From NCBI RefSeq assembly GCF_025994315.1, contig NZ_BAQE01000002.1: a stretch of DNA of 64,000 bases; one strand, given 5' to 3'. The notes beneath the pieces are model-generated. The model ran no database searches. It was given only the letters and a program-made list of their open reading frames with translations, and had not been told where the DNA came from. Source of the DNA: Swaminathania salitolerans (GTDB lineage: Bacteria; Pseudomonadota; Alphaproteobacteria; Acetobacterales; Acetobacteraceae). Positions 51,615 through 60,889 of the stretch are shown one piece after another. The number at the start of each line of letters is the position of its first letter. Within the stretch, counting starts at the first letter, position 1. A program made the translations under genes and the position numbers.

Positions 51615-52167
51615 GTGCAGAGAGCCCTGTTTTGATGAAGAAAATCCAGACTCGGAGAGCTGGTCAGGTGGATGTTACAATGAGCCTGCCCTCTCAAGTT
51701 CTGCGGAGCAGTGTTTGATTGCAAGGATGGTTCTCATTGTCTTGTCCCGAGTCATTACGGGAAAACGGCAGGTGATTACAAGGGGGTGTTACATGAGGTG
51801 GGACTGATATGATTTGTCTGCATAAAATTTAATTATAATATCTTTTCATGAATAATGATCATATATTTCGTAGTTGTGTATGTTTTCTCAATAGAGCGCA
51901 TAAGACTGATCTCCTCTCATCACAAGAATATCGCGCTTTTAGCTGTCCGGGGGGCGTGAAGAGGCGCTCTGTGACTGTCCTTCGCTTCCTCCGAAGCTGC
52001 GCGTTAAAGCCTTTTTCCGGTCTCTGCCGAAGACTTTACATAGTATGTAACGCATATTGACGCTTGGGTTTCCCGGGAGACTTCCGGTGCGCTCTTGCGG
52101 GCAGGTCACTCAGCCAATGAAATTGCATTTCCGGCAGATGCGATGTCCGCATCGCTGGAAATCCGTC
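51615..52167. other. 553-base AT-richer spacer at the edge of the Hint/glycosyltransferase locus
   Basis: No convincing gene: the open frames present have no ribosome-binding site and unusual composition. AT-rich between about 51790 and 51900. A small RNA or promoter for the 94-residue gene could lie here, but I see no clear hairpin with a T-run. Confidence 0.5.
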
Positions 52168-53925
52168 TCAGATGAGCTGTTCCGGTCCCGAGGCGACCGG
52201 GCTTTGCGTATCTCCGGAACACAGAATGGCGCTGTTTTCCTTCAGGATAATCGCAAGAGTCAGATCGGCTCGCACCTTGCCGCTCGGCGTACGGGCGACG
52301 AAGCCCTTGCGGATCAGGAAATAGGCAAATTCATCGATCCTGTAGCTGCGCATCACGGTCTGGAGGATGCTGCGGAGACGCGAGGGATCGACCGCGCCAT
52401 GCTGTTCCACGATGAGGCTCGGGACGGGATTTTCCGGTCCTGTCGGCGGGGCGACGACGCATAGCGCCCCATCGAACGCCTGGCCGAGCGAAAGCGCAAT
52501 GTCGTTGGTGTAATAGATGCTGCCACGCAGCTCGAATCGCTCGCTCAGCCTGCCGACCACAAAAAGTTCGCCTTGGTGGATGAAGCCCGAATCCTGACTC
52601 CTGAGATAGCGTCGGCCGTCTTTCTCCACGAAGCTGCGCGCGTTTCGCAATGCGTTGCCGAGATAGCCGATGCTGACGCTCGGGCCGGAAATCCAGATTT
52701 CGCCCACGGTATCGTCGGGCAGAAATGCGCCGGTATCCGGGTCTGCAATATGGACGCTCTGTTCCTCGCGGGCCGTTCCGCAGCTGGCGAGAACGGTCAC
52801 ATTGCCCGGCTCGATTTTTTCACCGGTCCTGACTGCCCGGCCGAGTCCCAGCGCCGCACGGTCGAAACATGCGAGCCCGACGCCACGTCCCTTGACGCCC
52901 GACGTCACGAGCAGTGCGTTCTCTGCCAGGCCGTAACAGGAATAAAAGGCTTCCGGTCGGAAACCCTGCGCGGCGTAGCGGGTCGCGAACGAGGATAAGG
53001 TGTCTGCCGAGATGGTTTCCGAGCCATTGAACGCGATGGTCCAGCGCGACAGATCCCATGCGGATGACACGTCGCTCCCTGCAAGCCGCGCACAGTAACG
53101 ATAGGCGAAATCCGGCCCGCCCGAGATCGTGACACCATATCGGCTGATAGCCTCGAGCCAGCGCGCAGGGCGCTCGATGAATTTCTCCGGAGCCATGAAA
53201 TAGAAGGGATTTCCGGCCGCGAGCGCGGGCAGCACGGCGCCCACAAGTCCCATGTCGTGGGTGAAGGGAAGCCAGCTCAGTCCGGTATCGTGATCCTGAT
53301 ACCGGAACGACAGAAGCTGGGCATGGATATTGTAACAGATATTCCTGTGAGTCAGACAGACGCCCTTGGGACTTTCGGTCGAGCCGGAGCTGTACTGGAC
53401 CAGCGCCAGTGTTTCTGGCCCGCATGCAACGGGAGTGGAGAGGGGCGATCTGGCGTTACGCGCGGCCTCCATGGGGATCCATCTGATCCTGTCTTGCGAT
53501 GTCGGATCCGGTTCATGGAACAGGCGCAACGTCTCGCGCAGGCCGATAACCCCCTGGGCCTCGCTGTCGCGAAGAAGGAAGGTGAACCGTTCCCGCGCAC
53601 CGATGGATGTCGGATAGGCACCGGAGACAGGCACCAGACCTGCGTAAAGACAGGCAAAGAAGGCGACGATGTAGTCGAGACCGTTTTCGAACAGAAGCAG
53701 CACCCGGGCGCCGGAAGGCAGGGTTCGCGACAGATGGGCGGCCACCAGACCGGCCTCGTCATGCAGCCGGGCGGCGCTGAGCGATGCGGTGACCGTTGCG
53801 CCATCGCCGAGGAACAGGAAGATCGGCTGCTCGCCTCTCGTAAGACGCCGGAACGTCACGAGATCGATAAGCGTTCTTTCTTTCCAGGCGTCGCGCCCGA
53901 CAAGTGCCTGTTCTTCTTCATACAT
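52168..53925 (-). CDS. Fatty-acyl-AMP ligase-like adenylating enzyme (FAAL, ANL superfamily)
   Basis: 585 residues from ATG 53925. The ATP loop YSSGSTESPKG is at 178-188, the WLPFTHDMGLVG motif matches FAAL enzymes, and FYSCYGLAENALLVT is the A5-type motif; the C-terminal Lys motif is RTPSGKVRADL. FAALs make acyl-adenylates that are passed to an acyl carrier protein or another acceptor rather than to CoA. No carrier protein is visible nearby. It is the last gene of a four-gene minus-strand cluster with two O-heptosyltransferases and a glycosyltransferase, starting 17 bases after the first of these, so an acyl modification of the same surface product is a reasonable inference. Confidence 0.85.
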   Translation of the reverse strand: MYEEEQALVGRDAWKERTLIDLVTFRRLTRGEQPIFLFLGDGATVTASLSAARLHDEAGLVAAHLSRTLPSGARVLLLFENGLDYIVAFFACLYAGLVPVSGAYPTSIGARERFTFLLRDSEAQGVIGLRETLRLFHEPDPTSQDRIRWIPMEAARNARSPLSTPVACGPETLALVQYSSGSTESPKGVCLTHRNICYNIHAQLLSFRYQDHDTGLSWLPFTHDMGLVGAVLPALAAGNPFYFMAPEKFIERPARWLEAISRYGVTISGGPDFAYRYCARLAGSDVSSAWDLSRWTIAFNGSETISADTLSSFATRYAAQGFRPEAFYSCYGLAENALLVTSGVKGRGVGLACFDRAALGLGRAVRTGEKIEPGNVTVLASCGTAREEQSVHIADPDTGAFLPDDTVGEIWISGPSVSIGYLGNALRNARSFVEKDGRRYLRSQDSGFIHQGELFVVGRLSERFELRGSIYYTNDIALSLGQAFDGALCVVAPPTGPENPVPSLIVEQHGAVDPSRLRSILQTVMRSYRIDEFAYFLIRKGFVARTPSGKVRADLTLAIILKENSAILCSGDTQSPVASGPEQLI

Positions 53926-53941
53926 GGAGCGGTTATCCGTT

Positions 53942-55378
53942 TCAGGACCCGACCGGAGTCGCGTCGTCGGAGCGGTGCGGATCCGACAGGTCCCGGTCGT
54001 CGGGATGCGTTCCGCCGAGCGCGGCATGTACCCGGTCGCACATCGCCGTCACGTAATCGGCCGTGATCAGTCGCGTGCACTCGAAATGCCGCGGCGTGCC
54101 CTCATGGCGGGGGCAGAACAGGGGATTGTCGTGCTGGAAAGGGACGCGGATATCGTGCCAGCAACTGTTGCAGACATGCGGGTTGAAAACGCGATACGGC
54201 GTTTCGAACTCGTTGAGCGGGTGGGTGAACCCGCTGATCATGACGACCGGCGTGCCCGTTGCCCATGCGAGCCAGGAGAGTCCCGATGACAGGCCGATGA
54301 AGAAGGCTGCGTGACGGATCCAGTAGGCGCGTTCTGCAAGAGGGCGCTCACCGGTTTCGTCGCGTGCGCCGTGCGGAATATAATTCCAGTGGTTGCGATG
54401 GCCGGCAATGGCCTGACGATCGATGCACACCACGTCGTAACCGAGCCGGTTGAGATGCCGGATCACTTCCGACCAGCCATGAGGATTGTTCCAGTATTTG
54501 CACTGGCTGGATGCCTGGGTTGCGATCGCGACATAAGGGCGGTCGAGCGGCGCTGTAGCGATCGGCCATTGCACGATACGGGGCGGTTTCTCGTTTATCC
54601 CGAGACCGAGAATATGAGCAGCCGTATGATGGAGGCCGACGAGCCGGAAATCGGAAGGCTGCCAGTCGGCATTCTCGTCCGTGAAAAACAGTCCCATGTA
54701 ATAGGTGGCATAGGTCCGGTGCTTGAACGTTTCGTACTCGTCGAAGGTACAGCAGCGGATCCGGGGATAGACCCCGGCGAAAAGCTTGCAGGCGGCCTCG
54801 CTCATGATGACGGCCAGATGGCAGTCGTGTTTTTCCTGGAATTGCGCGGCATAGGAAAACCACGCAATGGCATCGCCGAGCGTGCCGCCCGGAAAAGCGA
54901 TAGCGACATCGCGATCGCGGCAGTCGAGCGTGTGGTCGAGAACGATCTCGCCGGTATCGTTGTCGCGGATCTCCACCCGCGTGGGGATGAAATATTTCTT
55001 CGATCCGAGAATGGTGCAGGGGCCGGCATCGGCGGCGTAAAGGCAGACCTTGCGTTCGATGTCGGTCAGGGTCACGTGCCAGCGCCCCTCCGGCAGGAGG
55101 ACGCGCGCGCCGTTATTGAAGTCGAACGCGATGCCTCTGGCGGCAGCCTGTGTCGGAACTTCCGGCGGGAGCGGAAAATTCCCGCGCGTTGCAGGCAAGG
55201 GAGGAGACGAGGCCGCGAAGGCGCCCGTCGAATCCTGCGCCGTATCGACCGCGCCGCTCCGGGCCGCATCACCGGTGCCTGCGCCGCCGGATTGCGCGCG
55301 TGGCGTGGCTTCCTCGCTTCCGGGTGCGGGTGCGCTGAAATTGAGGATCGAATCGATTATGGAGTCGATGTCGCTCAT
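53942..55378 (-). CDS. Autotransporter strand-loop-strand O-heptosyltransferase (BAHT family), copy 1
   Basis: 478 residues. Residues 1-85 are an Ala/Pro/Ser-rich extension. The core begins with GIAFDFNNGARVLLPEGRWHV and SKKYFIPTRVEI, then a GT-B-type part with FPGGTLGDAIAWF, QASSQCKYWNNPHGWSEVI and GLSSGLSWLAWATGTPVVMISGF. The C-terminal metal finger is C403-x2-C406-x15-C422-x11-C434, as in TibC/AAH-type enzymes that hold an iron there. Such enzymes add heptose to Ser in repeat passengers. The predicted acceptors are the strand-loop-strand proteins encoded divergently. One base separates its start from the upstream copy's stop. Confidence 0.87.
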   Translation of the reverse strand: MSDIDSIIDSILNFSAPAPGSEEATPRAQSGGAGTGDAARSGAVDTAQDSTGAFAASSPPLPATRGNFPLPPEVPTQAAARGIAFDFNNGARVLLPEGRWHVTLTDIERKVCLYAADAGPCTILGSKKYFIPTRVEIRDNDTGEIVLDHTLDCRDRDVAIAFPGGTLGDAIAWFSYAAQFQEKHDCHLAVIMSEAACKLFAGVYPRIRCCTFDEYETFKHRTYATYYMGLFFTDENADWQPSDFRLVGLHHTAAHILGLGINEKPPRIVQWPIATAPLDRPYVAIATQASSQCKYWNNPHGWSEVIRHLNRLGYDVVCIDRQAIAGHRNHWNYIPHGARDETGERPLAERAYWIRHAAFFIGLSSGLSWLAWATGTPVVMISGFTHPLNEFETPYRVFNPHVCNSCWHDIRVPFQHDNPLFCPRHEGTPRHFECTRLITADYVTAMCDRVHAALGGTHPDDRDLSDPHRSDDATPVGS

Positions 55379-55379
55379 T

Positions 55380-56531
55380 TCAGCACGCTATTCCCTGCCC
55401 GGCGAGCAATTCTTCGATGACCTGTTCCACATGCGCCGAGGAGATCATTTTCGTACATTCGAAATCCCGCTCGGTGTTCGCGTGGCGAGGGCACCAGAAA
55501 TAATTCTGCCGCTCGAATTCGATCGTGACATCGTTCGAGCATCCGTTGCAGACATTGCGGTTGATCACCCGATACGGCGTCTCGAATTCGTTGAACGGTT
55601 CGGTGAATCCGCTGATCATGACCACCGGGCAGCCTGCGGCCCAGGCGAGCCAGGACAATCCGCTCGAAAGCCCGATGAAGAAAGCCGCATGTTTCAGCCA
55701 GCGTGCCCGCTCGCTGAGGGGGAGGGAGCCGGTCATGTCCTCGGCGCCGTGCGGGATATGATGCCAGATCGTGCCGTTTCCCTGCACACGGTCGCGGTCG
55801 ATACAGACGACGCGAAAACCGCGTTTTTTCAGGTACGGAATGATTTCCGCCCAGCCGAAGGGGTTGTTCCAGTATTTGTTGTGACCTGTTGCCTGTGTGG
55901 CGATACAGACATAAGGCTCCTCCATGGGAGGACCGCCTGGAGCGATCGCGATGGAGGGGCGCCGGTCTTTGGGAGGAAGCCCGAGAATATAGGCGCCTGA
56001 GACGCCAAGTCCCACCTGGCGATAATCGGTTGGCTGATGGTCGCGATTCGTGTCGTTGAAGAAGATCAGGACCTTGTACCGCGCGTAATAATCCTCTTCC
56101 AGACACGACACGTCGTCGGTGATCGTGATCGCCTCGTTGCAGCCTGCGAAGAGCGCCGCCATGCCGGGGCGTACGAGGCACAGAACATGACACCCGTGAA
56201 GCGCAGCGAAGGCCTCGACATGACCCATCCAGGCGAGGTGATCGCCGATACCGCCGAGATGCATGTCGATCAGAACGGTATGTCCGCGCAATGCCATGTC
56301 GTGGGCGAAGACCGTCTGTCCCTCGCGGGTTATTCTGAAACTGAAAGGGACATGATATTTCTTCGTGCTGCATACGAGACCGCCCTCGTTCGCGCCGGCG
56401 AAAATGACGGTCTGGGTCAGGCGATCCCTGAGCTCGATATGCCATTTCCCGGGGGGAAGACTGACGCGACACCCGTCCTGGAAGTCGTAGCGTATTCCTT
56501 CCGGGCCGATCTGGCTTGGCGTCTCGTTCAT
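55380..56531 (-). CDS. Autotransporter strand-loop-strand O-heptosyltransferase (BAHT family), copy 2
   Basis: 383 residues, without the N-terminal extension of copy 1. The same order of motifs is seen: GIRYDFQDGCRVSLPPGKWHIEL, STKKYHVPFSFRI, LGGIGDHLAWMG, ATGHNKYWNNPFGWAEII and GLSSGLSWLAWAAGCPVVMISGF. The Cys finger has identical spacing (C328-x2-C331-x15-C347-x11-C359). The two copies are clearly paralogous but diverged, which suggests different donors, different acceptor repeats or a heteromeric enzyme. It is 17 bases from the upstream glycosyltransferase gene. Confidence 0.88.
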   Translation of the reverse strand: MNETPSQIGPEGIRYDFQDGCRVSLPPGKWHIELRDRLTQTVIFAGANEGGLVCSTKKYHVPFSFRITREGQTVFAHDMALRGHTVLIDMHLGGIGDHLAWMGHVEAFAALHGCHVLCLVRPGMAALFAGCNEAITITDDVSCLEEDYYARYKVLIFFNDTNRDHQPTDYRQVGLGVSGAYILGLPPKDRRPSIAIAPGGPPMEEPYVCIATQATGHNKYWNNPFGWAEIIPYLKKRGFRVVCIDRDRVQGNGTIWHHIPHGAEDMTGSLPLSERARWLKHAAFFIGLSSGLSWLAWAAGCPVVMISGFTEPFNEFETPYRVINRNVCNGCSNDVTIEFERQNYFWCPRHANTERDFECTKMISSAHVEQVIEELLAGQGIAC

Positions 56532-56548
56532 CGGCTCCTGCTCGCGAT

Positions 56549-57529
56549 TCAGAGAGATAGGGACGCCCGGCCGGATTGCGACATGATCAGACCGTATACT
56601 TGCGCGAGCGCATTCCGCGTCTCGTCTATAGTATAGCGCCGCGCAGTCTTTTCCGCCTCGTCGAGCATCATGTCAATGCTCGGGTCGCCATGCTCGAACC
56701 CGAAGAGCAGCGAGGCGAGCCGATCGACGATCTCCTCGCATTGTTCGGGCGAGAACCAGTGACCGTTCCGGTGGGTGGCGTAATCCTTCCCGCCAGTGCC
56801 GTGAAACCCGACGAGCGCGCAACGTGACGCCATCGCCTCCAATGGGGTGAGCGGGGCAGCCTCCTGACGCGAAAGGGCAAGAAAGATCGTGGACCGCCCC
56901 ATATGCTCGGCGACCTCGTGCTGGGGCATGTTCTCGAGATAGATCCAGGGGAAGCGCCGGGTTTCGGGATATTTGAGATGAAGCATGTTCATGATCAGAT
57001 GCGCGAGCGCGGGATTTCCGTTCTGGAACGGCCATTTTTTCGGATTCGTGGCGATCCTGTTTTCCTTGGCGCGCGGATAGAACATTTGCGAGTCGATCGA
57101 GATCGGCACGACATGCACCTGGTCGAGGCCGAGAACGGTCGTGAGGGAGCGTGCGATTTCCTGTCCGGGCACGATGAAATGCGTGAACCCCATCCGGACG
57201 AGATCGGAGCGCTCGATGCCGTAGCTATAGAGATAATACTGGTTCTGACAGAACATGATTTTGGTGGCGCCGAGCGGCGTGCGCGCGAAATCGAGCAGCC
57301 AGTCGCGCATGACTTCGGGGAAGACGAGCACCGTTTCCTCGTCGACGGGAAACTGGTCGCAGACCCTGACATCGTCGCCCACATCGAGCCATGGCGGCGC
57401 ACCAGCGGGCTGATAGACGGAAACGTCATAGCCCAGCGCCCCCAGCATCGAAGCGTGCTGATAAACGACCTTCACGCCGCCACTGACGGATCCCGGTACG
57501 AAGGGATTGAGGAAGACGATTTTCTTCAT
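56549..57529 (-). CDS. Glycosyltransferase (GT4-like)
   Basis: 326 residues from ATG 57529 (MKKIVFLNPFVPGSVSGGVKVVYQHASMLG). GT-B fold: an N-terminal acceptor domain, then IPISIDSQMFYPRAKENRIA at the domain junction, and the donor-site region ENMPQHEVAEHMGRSTIFLALSRQEAAPLTPLEAMASRCALVGFHGTGG with the E-x7-E type motif. Retaining chemistry and a nucleotide-sugar donor are expected from the fold. It is the first gene of the minus-strand cluster and may extend the sugar placed by the two heptosyltransferases. Confidence 0.82.
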   Translation of the reverse strand: MKKIVFLNPFVPGSVSGGVKVVYQHASMLGALGYDVSVYQPAGAPPWLDVGDDVRVCDQFPVDEETVLVFPEVMRDWLLDFARTPLGATKIMFCQNQYYLYSYGIERSDLVRMGFTHFIVPGQEIARSLTTVLGLDQVHVVPISIDSQMFYPRAKENRIATNPKKWPFQNGNPALAHLIMNMLHLKYPETRRFPWIYLENMPQHEVAEHMGRSTIFLALSRQEAAPLTPLEAMASRCALVGFHGTGGKDYATHRNGHWFSPEQCEEIVDRLASLLFGFEHGDPSIDMMLDEAEKTARRYTIDETRNALAQVYGLIMSQSGRASLSL

Positions 57530-58227
57530 GTGCGTTGTCCGATCGGCAAGCACGCACAGAAGTCACCGGCGCACGTGGATGCGACGGTCTGTTCCGTCCC
57601 CGCCCGCAGCTCTGCCCGGTTTCCGGTCCTCTGCCACGATGTCTGCCCACGCTCCGGGCAGGGAGGGCAAATCGCGTTCCGCAAGGATGACAGGGATGAT
57701 GGAAAACCCGGTTTTCCGCCTTCTCCAGTCGGGTTCCCGCCCTTCTCCCGTCCACCATGCGTGGAGAGACGTGCGGCAAATCCCGGGTTTCTGCCCCGCA
57801 GCATCAAAGATCCATCAAACATCGTTTGCCTGCGCTAATTCCCGGTTAAAGAAAGGAAAAGACATGATCGTGAACCATTTGTGAACATTGTGTCAGTTTG
57901 TAAAATTATAACGAAACGAGGGGCACAAAAGGTTAACGAACTATTAAAACAAAACTTTGTATTATATAAATAAAGTTTTCCGTAAATATAGTTTACGACA
58001 TATTTCGTTCCATGTCGTTGACGTATATCGATAAAACGCCAAGCGCCAGAGCCTCTCTGTTGATCGCGGGTTCTTTCTGTTTTATTTGTGTTGTCAAGTT
58101 ACAAACACACAACCGCATTCGAGATGCGTGGAGCAGCACCCAGGCGGTTCAAGGCCGATCTTGCGTTTCGGCTATACTGTCGCAATGCTGCGGCACATTC
58201 GAGAAATCGATTCCGGGGGAAATATAC
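57530..58227. other. Divergent promoter region between the glycosyltransferase cluster and the Hint genes
   Basis: 698 bases. The left 330 are GC-rich without a gene. From about 57850 to 58010 it is strongly AT-rich (TTAACGAACTATTAAAAC and similar), the likely promoter for Hint protein 1. Bases 58012-58227 are open in frame with the Hint gene but read as a cysteine-rich, non-homologous sequence, so I treat them as leader. Confidence 0.6.
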
Positions 58228-60471
58228 ATGGCGATTACTTCGAGCGGCACCGCGAGTGGCGGCACGATCACCAGTAGCGGGGGGCAGTACTCGATCCTGA
58301 GCGGGGCGACCCTTGTCGTCGAAAACAGCCCTTATGTCGTCTCGGGCGCCATCGTTTCCGGGTTCGGTCAGGGGCCTGACAATTCCGGTGCCCTTCCGGG
58401 CCAGTCGGGCGGCACGAATTATCCCGCGCTTCTGCTCGCCTCCGCTGGCGGCGTCGCCTCCAACGCCCAGGTCGGGTTCGGCGGTGTTGTCATGGGGGCC
58501 AATGGTGGGCGCGTCGAGGGCGGCTATGCGACCGATAGCGGGTCCTTCGCCGCCGTGAACAGCGGAACGGTCAATAACGTGACCATCGGCTCGGATGGTG
58601 GTGTGCTCGCCAGTATGATGCCGGGTTATGGCGGCGCGGCAGGTCTCGTCACCAACGCGCATGTGCAGGCCGGAGGCTATGGACTGGCCGGAGGCGGCTT
58701 CACGATCAAGGGACAGGAATTCGCAGGGTCGGGGATCATCTCGGGAGGGACGTTCGATGTCGGCTCCACCGAGATTCTCGTCTCGGCGGGCACGGATATA
58801 GGCAGCCTGATCGGCGGCACGCAGGTCATCTCCTCTGCCGGGTATTCGCTGAGTTCCATTTTCAGCGCCGGAACGCAGTTGATCAGTGCCGGCGGTGTTG
58901 CAAGCGCCAACACGGCCTATGCAGGCGGGTCCATCCATGTCCTTTCCGGCGGCGTGTCCTATCGCACGACGGTCGGCTCGGGCGGCAGTGTCGAGGTCGC
59001 GGCTGGCGGTATGGTCAACGGTCTCACGCTCCAGGCTGCCGCGGCGGCAACAGCGCGCCCAGCGGCCGTGATCTCGAACGCGACGGTCAATGGCGGTGGA
59101 ACGCTCACGATCGATTCCGGTGCAACCCTTGCTGGCGGAACCATTCAGGGGACGACCTCCGATGGCGGTGCGGCAGGTCTGCTGATCGTGCAATCGGGCG
59201 CGGTACTGAACGGTCTGAGCATCGGATGGAAGGGGCGTATCGACGTCGATACGCTCAGCTATACGTCCGGACAGTCGATCCGGTATGCGAATGGCCAGAT
59301 CAGCATCGTCGACAGTCAGGGGAATGTTCTCTGGAGTGCGGGAGTCACGGGCTCCGGAAGCAATACGGCTGCGGATTATCACCTCGAGCAGGACGCCGAC
59401 GGAAGCACGATCATCGTCTATGACAAATGCTTCCTGAAGGGGACCATGATCCGTACTCCCGGGGGCGAGCGCGCCGTCGAGGATATCAAGGTGGGCGACC
59501 ATGTCTCGACTCTCGTCGATGGTGAGGTCGTCCAGCGTGAGGTCATCTGGGTCGGGCGCCGCTCCGCAACCGTAAGAGACTGGATGACGGATGACGAGGC
59601 CGGGTATCCCGTGCGGATCCGCAAGGGCGCGCTCGGAGACAACGTTCCCTACAAGGATCTTCTCGTCACGCCGGAGCATGCGATCTATCTCGATGGAGGG
59701 TTCGTGCCCGCACGTATGCTCGTGAACGGACGCAGCATCCTGTACGATCATAAGCAGACGCATTTCGATTATTTTCATATCGAGACGGATATCCATTCGA
59801 TCCTCTGGTCGGATGGCGCCTTGAGCGAGAGCTATCTGGATACCGGAGACCGTACGGCATTTTCGCAGGACGGCCAGGTGGTCCGGCTGCTGAATGCCAA
59901 GGCGCAATGCTGGGAACAGGATGCTGCCGCACCTCTCAGGATCGCGCGCGATTTTGTCGAGCCGCTCTTTCGCAAGCTGGAAGCGCGCGCGGATATGCTC
60001 GCCTATGCTCCGGTCGAGCAGGACATCGAAGTCACGGAAGATCCCGATCTGCATCTTCTCGACGAGCGCGGGCGGGTCATTCGCCAGATGCGCGTGGTCG
60101 ACCGGGCGCGTGTTTTCATGGTGCCGCCGGGAACGCGGGAAGTGCGGATCATGTCGCGCATCTCCCGTCCGGTCGATGTCGTGGGGCCGTTCCTCGACGA
60201 CCGGCGTCATCTCGGCGTTCTGATCGCCGGGATCCAGATCTGGGAGGCAGAGGAAACGCATCGTCTCGAGGCTTATCTGACCGACGAGACGCTCGAGGGT
60301 TGGGCCGAGCCGGAGGGTGGGCGATCGCGCTGGACGGCTGGCGCGGCATGTCTGCCCCTGGATGGCGGCAACGCCGAAACGGTGCGTCTGCTCTCCATAG
60401 AGGTCATCGCGGGCGGTCCGTACAGGGTCGAGCGAGACTCCGAGAGGGCAGAAAGCGCTCTGGCGTCCTGA
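58228..60471 (+). CDS. Strand-loop-strand repeat protein with Hint domain, paralogue 1
   Basis: 747 residues from ATG 58228 (GGGGGA at -7), chosen because MAITSSGTASGG aligns with the start of paralogue 2. Residues 1-375 are autotransporter-type strand-loop-strand repeats (GGTQVISSAG, SAGTQLISAGGVASANTAYAGGSIHVLSGG). The Hint_2 domain runs from about 395 to 545: nucleophile Cys401 (CFLKGTMIRT), T481-P-E-H484, SESYLDTGDR. A C-terminal domain (about 600-740) contains PFLDDRRHLGVL and GWAEPEGGRSRWTAG. There is no signal peptide and no outer-membrane barrel, so the export route is unknown. It is probably the acceptor of the divergently encoded heptosyltransferases (inference). Confidence 0.87.
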   Translation: MAITSSGTASGGTITSSGGQYSILSGATLVVENSPYVVSGAIVSGFGQGPDNSGALPGQSGGTNYPALLLASAGGVASNAQVGFGGVVMGANGGRVEGGYATDSGSFAAVNSGTVNNVTIGSDGGVLASMMPGYGGAAGLVTNAHVQAGGYGLAGGGFTIKGQEFAGSGIISGGTFDVGSTEILVSAGTDIGSLIGGTQVISSAGYSLSSIFSAGTQLISAGGVASANTAYAGGSIHVLSGGVSYRTTVGSGGSVEVAAGGMVNGLTLQAAAAATARPAAVISNATVNGGGTLTIDSGATLAGGTIQGTTSDGGAAGLLIVQSGAVLNGLSIGWKGRIDVDTLSYTSGQSIRYANGQISIVDSQGNVLWSAGVTGSGSNTAADYHLEQDADGSTIIVYDKCFLKGTMIRTPGGERAVEDIKVGDHVSTLVDGEVVQREVIWVGRRSATVRDWMTDDEAGYPVRIRKGALGDNVPYKDLLVTPEHAIYLDGGFVPARMLVNGRSILYDHKQTHFDYFHIETDIHSILWSDGALSESYLDTGDRTAFSQDGQVVRLLNAKAQCWEQDAAAPLRIARDFVEPLFRKLEARADMLAYAPVEQDIEVTEDPDLHLLDERGRVIRQMRVVDRARVFMVPPGTREVRIMSRISRPVDVVGPFLDDRRHLGVLIAGIQIWEAEETHRLEAYLTDETLEGWAEPEGGRSRWTAGAACLPLDGGNAETVRLLSIEVIAGGPYRVERDSERAESALAS

Positions 60472-60889
60472 CAGCGCCGGATAATCTCTTGCAGGGGGCG
60501 GTTTCGGGTAGATCGCGCTCCCTGCCGGACGGGGCCGTTCGGGAGGCATTGTTTGTGAAGCGAAAATCACAGGAATGTGAGGTTTGACCCCCTCCGGTTC
60601 GGGGTATCGACCCGATATGTGGTAAAACCATGGAAAACAACAGAAAAAATATATATTTATCAATCTATGAAAAAACTACTCAAGAAAAACGCATGAACTT
60701 CTAACAACAGGAATCATTGCGCATGGAAAATCTCTGTGTCAGGGAAGAATTGGTTAACACAAAATGAACGGAACGATGTGGCCGAGCGTCGCAGGGCCGT
60801 GCTTCTGGCGGGCGGAGCTTTTCCGTTTCTCAGGAGCGTCTGTCCGGTCGGGCCGCATGGTGACGTGTATCCCGGCAGGAGACTGAGAC
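60472..60889. other. Spacer between the two Hint paralogues
   Basis: 418 bases. AT-rich between 60630 and 60770 (AAAAAATATATATTTATC), likely a separate promoter for paralogue 2. No gene, no clear intrinsic terminator. Confidence 0.55.

Noticed and set aside
58012..58227. N-terminal extension of Hint paralogue 1 with a hydrophobic stretch that could pass as a signal peptide
   Set aside because: Paralogue 2 starts at the equivalent of 58228, a strong ribosome-binding site precedes that ATG, and the extension is Cys-rich and non-repetitive.
58099..60663. Long minus-strand open frame opposite Hint paralogue 1; similar ones at 60830-62968, 43401-45215 and 4925-6889
   Set aside because: They are antisense to clear genes and have no domain resemblance. 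High GC suppresses stop codons on the opposite strand.
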